Shown here in pieces: positions 57,044 to 64,000 of a DNA stretch of 64,000 nucleotides. Under the pieces are notes generated by a model. It was given only the letters and a program-made list of their open reading frames with translations, was not told the origin of the DNA and searched no databases. Position numbers and translations under genes: made by a program. The first letter of the stretch is position 1. Each line of letters starts with the position of its first letter. Source of the stretch: Rhypophila decipiens (lineage: Eukaryota; Ascomycota; Sordariomycetes; Sordariales; Naviculisporaceae); contig MU858065.1 in NCBI GenBank assembly GCA_033297075.1, positions 186,001-250,000 on the forward strand, in the 5' to 3' direction.

Positions 57044-58615
57044 TCAAGCCTCAAATACCAACGCTAAAGCATCATCGCCAGCAGTAACCACCCTCTCGCC
57101 TGTCTCGCCCTGGACGAAACCGAAAATGCCGCCGCCCTCCTCACCACCGCCCTGATGACCACGCCATTCCTTGACCAAGCCGGTACCCGTGACATTCTGG
57201 CTAGCCGTTGCTCCGCGCAGGTCCCATCTCCTCACAACACCATCCACTCCACACGAAGTGAGCAACCAACCCGTCATCCCCGGCTGCGGCGCGTTCTTGA
57301 CAAAATCAACCTTGACAACCGCCCCCTCATGCGCCTCGCGAATATGTTTCCTCACAGCAAACGACCTCGCGGTATCAAACACCGCAATGCTGCCATCCAC
57401 ACTGCCCGCAGCCAGCAAATTCTGCGGCGCCGGGGCAAACGACAACGTCTCGATACCATCACTCTGAACATTCAGCGCAGCAAGAATCTGTCCCGCCTGA
57501 GTAGATACCTCTGCAGCGGCACCTCTCCTCGCACCAGCGCCAGCTATTTGCGCCGCCGGTGCCGACTGGCCTCCCAGCCTGGGCAATCCAACAATCCGAA
57601 TCGCCCCCTGCGCACCACCCACCGCCAAAAACGTCCCGCTCGGCGCAATCGCAACGCTGTATAATCCACCCTCGACCGCAAACCTCTGGTCCACGCTCGT
57701 AAGCGACACAACAGTCTGCCCATTCTCCGTAACCAGCCCCTTGGCACCAGCCACTCCCCAAACATCAAACACATGAAGCGAGCTATCCTCCGACACCGTC
57801 GCCAGCAGATTCCCGTCCGGCGACCAAGCGCCGGACGTACATGGCCCGGTATGCAAGAAATAGCTCTGCACGATGCGAATCGGGCTCGCCCGGTCCTTGA
57901 TATCCACCGTGAGGACCCAGACCGACCCGTCTGAAGCTCCCAATGCCAGTGTATTAGGGTATTCCGGCGAGGGACAAGGAATCAACCAGTTGATTTCCTC
58001 CGTCTCTCGTGATTCAGCCAGAAACTTGAGACGCGCCTGGGAGCTGTCGCCTCCTTTGGGGACTCCAACCATGTACACTTTTACAAGGCCGTCCATGCCG
58101 CCCGTGACGAGGAAGTCGCCTTTTGGCAGAGTAAAGGTGAGCGCATTGATAGAGTCTGTATGGCCGTCGATGGCAAACAAGGGCTTGAGCTCGGTGTTTT
58201 CTCGCGCCGAGGACGACGCAGGGTCGGAGGCGTAAGAGGCGGGGAGTAACGGTTGGTGGGATACCGCGATGGAGGTGTCGAATACGTAGCCTTTTCCCGG
58301 GGCGTCGTCGTCCTCGCCTTCGGAGCCGCCTGTCGCGATGAGGTGTGTGTGGATCGGGTGCTGGGCGATGGCGAAGATGGAGTGTTTGTGCGAGTCGAAA
58401 TATGCGATGGAATCGTTTTGGAGGTGGATCTCTTCGGTTTCTTGTTGGTCGTCGTCGTCTGAGTCCATTGCTACGTCGCCGTCGGAGTCGACTTGTGCGT
58501 CTTCGAGGATCTCGGCTGCGTCATCTTCTGCGAGTTCGTCGAGGTCATGGTCTGCTACCGGGTCGACCTCGTCTGCTGCGGGGTTGTTATTGTTTTGTGG
58601 GCGGGAGGAAGACAT
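57044..58615 (-). CDS. SQT1: WD40 ribosome-assembly protein Sqt1 (AAMP-like)
   Basis: One intronless frame of 523 aa. Sqt1 is a dedicated chaperone for ribosomal protein uL16 (Rpl10), binding it co-translationally and supporting late 60S maturation; the animal relative is AAMP. The first ~75 residues are strongly acidic (DELAEDDAAEILED, DSDDDDQQETEE), as in Sqt1. A WD40 propeller follows: blades include IAYFDSHKHSIFAIAQHPIH, GGSEGEDDDAPGKGYVFDTS, IDGHTDSINALTFTLPKGDF, TGPCTSGAWSPDGNLLATVS and LLTSCGVDGVVRRWDLRG. The GGSEGEDDDAPGKGY insertion is typical of the fungal family. The 5' leader carries a short (TACC)n tract (plus-strand GGTA repeats at about 58,646-58,670). Confidence 0.93.
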   Translation of the reverse strand: MSSSRPQNNNNPAADEVDPVADHDLDELAEDDAAEILEDAQVDSDGDVAMDSDDDDQQETEEIHLQNDSIAYFDSHKHSIFAIAQHPIHTHLIATGGSEGEDDDAPGKGYVFDTSIAVSHQPLLPASYASDPASSSARENTELKPLFAIDGHTDSINALTFTLPKGDFLVTGGMDGLVKVYMVGVPKGGDSSQARLKFLAESRETEEINWLIPCPSPEYPNTLALGASDGSVWVLTVDIKDRASPIRIVQSYFLHTGPCTSGAWSPDGNLLATVSEDSSLHVFDVWGVAGAKGLVTENGQTVVSLTSVDQRFAVEGGLYSVAIAPSGTFLAVGGAQGAIRIVGLPRLGGQSAPAAQIAGAGARRGAAAEVSTQAGQILAALNVQSDGIETLSFAPAPQNLLAAGSVDGSIAVFDTARSFAVRKHIREAHEGAVVKVDFVKNAPQPGMTGWLLTSCGVDGVVRRWDLRGATASQNVTGTGLVKEWRGHQGGGEEGGGIFGFVQGETGERVVTAGDDALALVFEA

Positions 58616-58645
58616 TTTTTCTCTCTTTCTTTTCGCTGTTGAAAG

Positions 58646-58670
58646 GTAGGTCGGTAGGTAGGTAGGTAGT
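58646..58670. repeat. (GGTA)n microsatellite in the SQT1 leader
   Basis: A short tetranucleotide GGTA tract with about five imperfect copies just upstream of the SQT1 ATG. Confidence 0.8.
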
Positions 58671-59254
58671 TATTTGGGGTGATTGGATTGGAATAGTGTA
58701 GATAGGAGAAGGGAAGTGGCTATAATTAAAGGATTCGAGAGTGAGTGTCTAGAATTCGCAGACAAAACCCCCGCCAGAGCTTGGAGGTCTCTCAGTAATT
58801 TTTTCCCCCACTGCGTCTTGCTTGATAAGCACGGCGATTCGCTTATCGGCTGGCGGGGTGTTTGTTCCCCGCTGTTTCCAAAATGTTCTGTTGACCGGCC
58901 GAGCTTACATAAGCAACCGGTGACAGGTGCACAGCGGCTATAGCGGCAGCGCGGCAGCCAAGCCGCTTCAGGGGATCCACTTTGGACGTCAAACACGATG
59001 GCTACCACTGTGCTTGTTAGTCAAGACATGAACTGGGCCGTGGTCTCCGTGATGGCATAAATATGGCATGGTCTGTTTTGGAGATAATAAATGTGTAAAA
59101 TAAAGACCTTGCAAGGGATATAGTATTGCTGGTAGTGAGGACTCTTGAAGGGGAACTTCGGTGGAGGTGTAGAGTTGGGCCTGTCGGCTGTGTCGCGAGC
59201 TGTGTTTTCATACCCCCGTTATCATTGGGTTTTGCCGCGCAGGCATTTATAAAA
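58671..59254. other. Intergenic region between SQT1 and the tandem tRNA-like elements
   Basis: Upstream flank of SQT1 followed by low-information sequence. No gene was seen. Confidence 0.6.
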
Positions 59255-59362
59255 CAATGTTGGCCCGCTGGTGTAATGGTTTGCACACGTGAACGTCCAA
59301 TTGGTTAGGTCGTAGGTTGGATGCGAGGACCGGGTTCGATTCCCGACATCGGTACAACATTG
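59255..59362 (+). repeat. tRNA-like element, copy 1 (Pol III box A/B), flanked by an 8 bp inverted repeat
   Basis: Box A-like TGGTGTAATGG (59,269-59,279) with a foldable D-arm (GTGT...GCAC) and box B-like GGTTCGATTCC (59,333-59,343) have the order and spacing of a tRNA gene with an extra ~20 bp in the middle. The 3' sequence (ACATCGGTA) cannot pair with the expected 5' acceptor strand (GGCCCGC), and no good anticodon stem with U33 forms, so it is not a normal tRNA. Instead CAATGTTG and CAACATTG, perfect inverted repeats, bracket it. A pyrimidine-rich tail follows. It is best described as a tRNA pseudogene or tRNA-derived SINE-like repeat. Confidence 0.55.
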
Positions 59363-59575
59363 GTCTGTTTAACTATCGTTGCAGACATTGCCCACCCCCT
59401 CTCTTCCGCGCCGCTTCTTCAGACTCTATTATCTTGTCCTCTCCCATTTCCTTCTCTTTACCCCCTTTCCCCTCCCCCCCTTCGTTTTTTTGGTTTTTCC
59501 TTTTTCTCTTCCTTTATCCCATAATAAAGGGTATCAATAATAGGTTTTACAGGCTAACGTTATATATTTATAACA

Positions 59576-59689
59576 CAATGTTGGCCCGCTGGTGTAATGG
59601 TTTGCACACGTGAACGTTCATGATGTCGGTCCGGTCGTGGGGATTGGATGCGAGGACTGGGTTCGATTCCCGACATCGGTACAACATTG
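59576..59689 (+). repeat. tRNA-like element, copy 2
   Basis: A second copy about 321 bp downstream, with identical flanks (CAATGTTG...CAACATTG), identical box A region and a near-identical box B region (GGGTTCGATTCCCGACATC). The ~25-30 bp between the boxes differ completely from copy 1. The following pyrimidine tract and 'cttcttcagactctattatctt' segment are also repeated, so the duplicated unit is about 300 bp. Confidence 0.55.
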
Positions 59690-59852
59690 GTCTGTTTAAT
59701 ATTATAATATTACAGACATTTCCACCTCATTCCCCCCCTTCTTCAGACTCTATTATCTTCCCCTTTCCTACCCACTTCGCTTTTTGGCTTTCCCTTTTTT
59801 CCTCTTCCTTTTTTCCTCTTCTTTTTTCCCCCTTTCTTTGAATACGCACATG

Positions 59853-60818
59853 CTAATCATTAAATGCTGGGGACTCCAACCAGGTCCGTAACTTCTCCAG
59901 AGCGAAGAGGTCATGACTACTGTCCGACGTATGATAATCCTTCATCTCTCCCTCAATCCACCCCTTGGCCCCCCTTGGCCCCCCTTGGCCCCCCGACTAG
60001 TCCCGAGGTTGGCGCCTATCTCGCGAGCAGATCCGAAATCAATCAGGACCGGCATTCCCACCTCATCGACCATGATGTTGTTTGGATGGAGGTCGTTGTG
60101 AGTCCACTTGATGGAGTGCAGGTGGTAGATGGCGGACTTCAGGGCCTGCATGAATCTGCTCTCATCCAGCGACCCAACATTCTTTTTGAGATAATCAGCC
60201 AATGTGTTGGAATGTCTGTCGAGGACGAGACCGACGATGCGGTGTCGGCGAACATGGCAGCCATGATAGCGGATAACGTGCGGATGTGGGTGCTGAGAAA
60301 GCATCTCCATGACTTTGGCCTCCTCCAAGAGATCTTTGGGAATCAGGTCGAGAACGTCATGTTCTCGGAAGACATCGTACAGAACAATGCTTGGTCGTTT
60401 GATGTAGATGTTGAAAGGTGATGTTTCCGGGGCCTCGGTGAGTTTGACACCAGAGCCCGCCCACTCTGGAAAGAGATGCTCGTCTGGGACGGGAGTGAGA
60501 GCAAATGCTAGTTGCTCAAGCTTGATCTCATGCTTGGGAAGACTCAGATTGCCGAAATAGCCGGTGTCATTTTTGTCGAAATATGCAAAGGTTGTGTGGC
60601 AGTTTCCAGTCTCTTCGTCACATTCTTCATGAATAAATGTCAAGTCTTCCGCCGAAGTCACCTGGGGCACCATGATGATGTATCCCTTTGAGGTGGTTAA
60701 AACTTCTAAATGGGTATTGAGTCATTGACTTGTTTTGAGAGTGCTGAAAACAGCGAGGAAAAATGAGTTCCTCCAATGAGACCACACGCAGGGCATGCAG
60801 GTCTTGGATGTTGGACAT
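59853..60818 (-). pseudogene. Protein-kinase-like gene broken by frameshifts
   Basis: The main open frame (60673-59942) has a kinase-like layout: ...YIKRP (candidate ATP-site lysine), LLEEAKVMEMLSQHPHPHVI (helix C), catalytic-loop THNDLHPNNIMVDE (HND in place of HRD) and DFGSAR. It belongs to a fungal kinase-like family commonly seen in expanded, rapidly evolving sets. After DFGSAREIGANLG it runs into three copies of a 10 bp unit and ends out of frame. The expected C-terminus (WIEGEMKDYH, then DLFALEKLRTWLESP) is intact in the next frame, down to a TAG at 59,853. Upstream, codons from 60,818 (MSNIQDLHALRVVSLEELIF) also look like the true N-terminus but are one frame off from the main body near 60,690. 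It is probably a pseudogene, or a phase-variable gene if the upstream shift is misjudged. Confidence 0.7.
59963..59996. repeat. Three copies of a 10 bp unit (TTGGCCCCCC) causing a frameshift
   Basis: TTGGCCCCCC is repeated three times without variation. On the minus strand it sits in the kinase-like coding region. Because the unit is 10 bp, 1, 4 or 7 copies keep the downstream kinase C-terminus in frame while 2 or 3 do not. Confidence 0.9.
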
Positions 60819-61009
60819 GTTGGCTTATCAACCCATGCCAAGATTGAGATATATGCTGGCATCGCATGCCAAAGGGATTTCGAAAATTATTCGCAAACAC
60901 ATGTTAATTGGGTACATTGCCGTGAATTAAATACATCGCGATTTAAGGTGTATTTGCGCCGGTATAATATTATAAGGTAGCTTAATTGCTAGAAGGGTAA
61001 CTGCAGTCA

Positions 61010-61545
61010 GAAGGCCGAAGCATCAAGCCATGCTTGGTGCATGGAGACCTTTGGGACGAGAACACCGCCTTGGAAACGTCGACCGGTGAGCCCTTCATAT
61101 TCGATGCTTGCTCGTTTTATGCACACAACGAGTACGAGATTGGAAATTGGAGAGCCACGAGACATCGACTGAGCGGGAATGAGTATCTTGAGGCGTACAA
61201 GGCACTGTATCCGCCAAGTGACCCCGGTAAGACCTGCCTGTCCCCGCACTATCCCGAATTCAAGCGAAGTTATCGCAGAAAACAATGATAGCTGACAAGA
61301 TAAATCATAGCCAGTGAGTGAGACGACCGAAATCTGCTTTATTCTCTCCGGTTTGATATTGGCGCTGCTGTTCTTATTCCCCGCAGTGATGCGCTCAAAG
61401 AGGTGTAAGTTTCACATCGTCCCTAGGTATTTCTTCCATAACATTTCGCTAACTCCATTGTAGTGTACTTGAACACATGAGAGGACTCTGCCGAAAGTTG
61501 TTCCCTGCGGACCTTGACCAGCTTATCGCCCACGACAGGCAATAA
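61010..61545 (+). pseudogene. C-terminal fragment of a fructosamine/ketosamine-3-kinase-like gene
   Basis: The fragment begins abruptly at [14 protein letters not shown], the catalytic loop of the fungal ketosamine-3-kinase (aminoglycoside phosphotransferase fold) family, and continues [20 protein letters not shown] and [13 protein letters not shown]. Two introns fit: 61,227-61,310 and 61,405-61,463. The second segment reads ASE-stop-DDRNLLYSLRFDIGAAVLIP: family members have tryptophan at the stop, so TGG has become TGA at 61,319-61,321. The final exon (VLEHMRGLCRKLFP) ends normally at 61,545. The N-terminal ~two thirds, including the nucleotide-binding lobe, is absent; upstream sequence is AT-rich and unrelated. 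It is a dead remnant. Confidence 0.75.
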
Positions 61546-61574
61546 ATCGTCCCTTTCATGATTATACAGCATTT

Positions 61575-63907
61575 TCACAAACAGTGGAATGTTTTGTGAC
61601 ACATGAGGCTCCGAATCGTCCTAGTTGGTTCGGTGTCTTTTGGAGTCACGTTTCCTCCACCATACTGGTCTTTCTCTGCGTAATCAGTTCTCTTCCTTTT
61701 GTGATGGGGATTCTCCCTCTTCCCAGGTCGGTAATTCATCGACACCTGTCTTTCTTGCACGTCGGCCCTAGTTGGCAGTGCAAAGGTATAGTTCGCCCCA
61801 GATTCGTCAAGATGAGGATGTCGCTTGGCAATAGCCATCATTTGTTCTGCAAGATCTGGTCCGATGGGCTCGTAATTGCCCCTGGTTCCTAGCCCGGGAA
61901 CAAAGGATTGCATGGGTTGATTCCCCATTGATGCAACCCCGGCGTTCTGGTCAGCAAGTTCGTGTGGCAGGACTGTATGGTGGTGTCCCGGAATCCATCT
62001 CAATGTGATGTGGCAGCCCATTTTCTTGACCTCTTCGACGAGCCGCAGAAACTTCTCGATACCTGGTTGAAGCAGGGCATTCCGCACATTCAGATCGTGG
62101 AGGTTTTGCCCTTCGTGGAGATACTTCAAAATCTTCTTTGAGTCTGATGATATAGTGACGAAAAGATTCTTGGGCTTCATCCAGTGCGGATGGGTTGTCC
62201 GCAGCGCCTTGACCATGTTGATCGCCTCACACAACGCCAACAGCTCAGAGTCATTCGAACTCCAGACGTCCTCTTTCCAACGGCAAACGGCCCAGTCACT
62301 TTCTTGATACCCCCCGCCCGAACTATCGGGATTGCGGAAAACGATGGCGTATCCCCATTTTTTGGGCACTGCGTGGTGGTCGTCTTCATCAGCCCTCGCT
62401 GATCCGTCCGCCCAGATGTTCAGTGTAGCGTCTATTTTGCTGCAGGCTAGTTCATGGGCTTTGGAAATTGAGATGTCTTTGTGCTCTGGATGATGAAAGT
62501 CTCCCCAGACTGGGAATTTGCAAGACGCCTTCAGGTTGTAATAGATCTTTGGGACAATGCCCGCGAAAAGTTTGCGCCCGTCGATATTCTCGGGTGTCCC
62601 TGCTTTGGACACGAAAGAGGCCTCGTTTTCAAGTTCTTTTTCAGACGGGCGAAAATGGCTGGATGACCGAGAAGGCGTATCGTTGTAGCCTGAATAGTAC
62701 GAAGCTGGACGAAGGGACGAGGCTTCTGGACGAGGTGGGAGAGCTAGATTCGGGGGCAGAGCTGGATAAAGGGGCGAGGCACCTCGATGAAGGGGCACAG
62801 CTGGACGCAGGGGCGGGGGCTCTCGACGAGGGGGCGGACCTCGATGAAGGGGCGGGGCTTCTGGACGAGGGCGCGGAGCTGGACGGGGAGGCCGAGCTGG
62901 ATGAGGGGGCAGAACTGGCTGGACGAGGTCGCCGACATTCCTGACGTGGCCCCGGACCTGTCTCCCGCCGGCGTATTCGTGAGGAAAGGCCCCGTTTTCT
63001 CTCTCCAGTGGGCGAAAACCGCTGGATGAACAGAAAGGCCTATCGTTATAGCCTGAATCGCGCGGAGCTTGCCGGATGAGGTCGCGGGCATTCCTGACGT
63101 GGTCCCGGACCTCTCTTCCGCCGGCGTATTCGTGAACAAAGGCCCCGTTGCCCTGGTGTCTGGACGGGCGGGGAGTCTTGTTATCCTCTTTGCCTACATT
63201 GTATCAAGTTGGTTAGTGTTCAGCACGTCTGCGATGATTCATGCTGGGAATATTGCTTGTCGCTGGAACAAGAAGGGGACGGGCTTCTTCTGAAGAGGAA
63301 ACTAAGAGTTCTTACCTGAGGGCTTTTTGACCTGCTCTTCCTCCTCAAGAATTTCGCCCTCCTCCAACTCGCCGTCATCTTCTTCCTCCTTGCCCTTGGA
63401 CTCGGGACCTTCTTGGGGTTTCTCATCATTCAGGGATGAGAGTTTGTCGACAACAGTGGCAGAGCCAGCTTCTCTATATTGCCGTGCTTTATCAGATGCA
63501 GAAGGTTTCTAAACTTCGCTATCGTTCTTGGCACGAGAAACAGGAGTCTCGGCATGTTGTACGGCGGGGCGGGCAGCAGGTTCGTCACCACCAGACTTGG
63601 CACTGGCTTCAAGTTTGACATCGTTGGGGCAAGGGACACAATAATCTGCTATACCATTGGCTGGCAGATCGAAATCTTTGGCGCCGGGACCTGTTGTTTC
63701 GGCAAGAGCAGCAGGGGTAGCCACGGCCTCAGCCTCAGCCTCAGCTTCAACTGCAGCCACAGCCACAGCCACAGCTTCAGCCACAGCCATCGGAGCGTCG
63801 TCATTGACTGGTCTTGGAGTGTTGGCAACGAACAACGGAGCAGCAGAAACCACAGGCGGCAGCTCAAGGTCAGGATCGACCGCCGATGGTTTGGCCGTGT
63901 CCGGCAT
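61575..63907 (-). CDS. RNase H-domain protein with internal repeats and an in-frame TAG
   Basis: Two main segments join in phase: 63907-63316 and 63193-61575 (intron with CTAAC branch site). The N-terminus is Ala/Val/Glu-rich (includes an AEAVAVAVAAVEAEAEAE tract), then acidic (DDGELEEGEILEEEEQ). The middle carries two copies of a ~50-residue block (NGAFxHEYAGGRxVRxHVRN) and three of SGYND(R/T)Px(C/R)SSS, plus a Pro/Arg minisatellite. The C-terminal domain is an RNase H fold: NIWADGS, SNDSELLALCEAINM, ITLRWIPGHHH and ADQNAG supply candidate D-E-D-D metal ligands, expected to cleave RNA in RNA/DNA hybrids. A TAG at 63,511-63,509 interrupts the first segment; it is either a nonsense mutation or lies in a 54 bp phase-0 intron (GTACAA...TTTAG). 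There are no adjacent reverse-transcriptase motifs, so it does not look like a retroelement. Confidence 0.72.
62700..62935 (-). repeat. Minisatellite coding Pro/Arg/Leu-rich repeats in the RNase H gene
   Basis: Imperfect 18-27 bp units of the 'gagctggatgaaggggc' type (plus-strand reading) recur about ten times. On the minus strand they encode LHRG/PRPEA/PPLRP-type sequence within the RNase H-domain protein. Confidence 0.8.
62936..63160 (-). repeat. Two ~155 bp direct repeats in the RNase H gene
   Basis: The blocks at about 62,936-63,000 and 63,090-63,155 share most of 'cattcctgacgtgg(c/t)cccggacct'. The blocks at about 62,650-62,700 and 63,000-63,060 share 'ggcgaaaa(t/c)(g/c)gctggatga'. They encode the NGAF/HEYAGGR and SGYND repeats. 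Confidence 0.8.
63715..63790 (-). repeat. Hexanucleotide-type Ala/Val/Glu coding tract
   Basis: Near-tandem 6 bp units ('cagcct', 'cagcca') on the plus strand encode the alternating Ala/Val/Glu tract at the N-terminus of the RNase H-domain protein. Confidence 0.85.
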
Positions 63908-64000
63908 GATGGTAGGGAAAAAGGGGGAGAATGGGAGAATCTGGAAAAAGACAAAAGAGGGGAGAAAGACGGGGAGCGCGAAAAAGGGGCGTCAACAAGA

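Larger units (their letters stand above)
59255..59850 (+). repeat. ~300 bp tandem duplication (tRNA-like head plus pyrimidine-rich tail)
   Basis: Two consecutive units start at 59,255 and 59,576. Each has the tRNA-like head, a conserved 'tctgtttaa...cagaca' link, and a C/T-rich tail sharing the 'cttcttcagactctattat' block and a poly-T/C run. The tails are less conserved than the heads. Confidence 0.75.

Noticed and set aside
59255..59362. Functional intron-containing tRNA gene
   Set aside because: Box A and B are present, but the 5' acceptor strand (GGCCCGC) has no matching 3' strand and no anticodon stem with U33 forms, so I list it only as tRNA-like.
62468..62944. 158-codon plus-strand frame with LDEGAELDEGA-type repeats
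   Set aside because: It is antisense to the RNase H gene, whose frame runs unbroken through the same minisatellite into a domain with catalytic motifs. The LDEGA pattern is the complement of the Pro/Arg repeat.
1..64000. Prokaryote-type features: CRISPR arrays, operons, insertion sequences, riboswitches
   Set aside because: The sequence is eukaryotic nuclear DNA with spliceosomal introns. No direct-repeat/spacer arrays or transposase motifs were seen.

Overview
The window is nuclear DNA of a filamentous ascomycete (Pezizomycotina), most likely a Sordariomycete. The evidence is many short 50-160 bp introns with GTRNGT donors and CTAAC/CTGAC branch points, Pezizomycotina-type orthologues (Cdc11/AspA-type septin, NUO-20.8/NDUFA8, BarA/LagA-type ceramide synthase, TOM5), roughly even base composition, and wide intergenic spaces. 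The species cannot be named from the sequence. No operon, phage, plasmid or CRISPR structure is present.

Layout. 0-6.6 kb: a large AAA+ ATPase with a Q-rich tail, then an empty stretch. 6.8-8.7 kb (-): a secreted Thr/Ser/Lys-repeat protein. 10.4-12.2 kb (-): an unrecognised coiled-coil/acidic-repeat protein. 16.2-17.9 kb (-): Lag1-type ceramide synthase. 19.6-20.8 kb (+): Ist3/RBMX2-type spliceosomal RRM protein. 21.2-22.8 kb (-): PROPPIN Hsv2, with a GC-AG intron. 24.1-25.8 kb (+): septin Cdc11. 27.3-28.2 kb (-): Bax-inhibitor family protein. 29.1-31 kb (+): dynein light intermediate chain. 31.9-34.5 kb (-): SPATA20/DUF255 protein. 37.4-38.5 kb (-): secreted CAP/PR-1 protein with a polyproline linker. 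38.5-47.3 kb: 8.8 kb with no recognised gene but a 66-bp tandem repeat. 47.3-48.1 kb (-): complex I NDUFA8. 48.7-50.2 kb (+): nucleoporin Nup54/57. 51.4-51.7 kb (-): a three-exon TOM5 gene of only 49 codons. 52.7-56.1 kb (+): glycine decarboxylase P-protein. 57.0-58.6 kb (-): Sqt1/AAMP WD40 protein. 59.2-63.9 kb: two tandem tRNA-like elements, a frameshifted kinase-like gene, a truncated ketosamine-kinase fragment with an in-frame stop, and an RNase H-domain gene with an in-frame TAG that is either a nonsense codon or lies in a short intron.

How it fits together. Most recognisable genes are conserved housekeeping genes (mitochondrial import, complex I, glycine cleavage, nuclear pore, septin cytoskeleton, dynein, splicing, autophagy, ribosome assembly) arranged as divergent or convergent neighbours with private promoters, so no pathway cluster is implied. 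The right 5 kb differs: repeats, frameshifts and truncation suggest an accessory, decaying patch, and it holds the most unusual sequence. Exon boundaries were worked out by hand from frame continuity, splice consensus and remembered family conservation; no searches were run.
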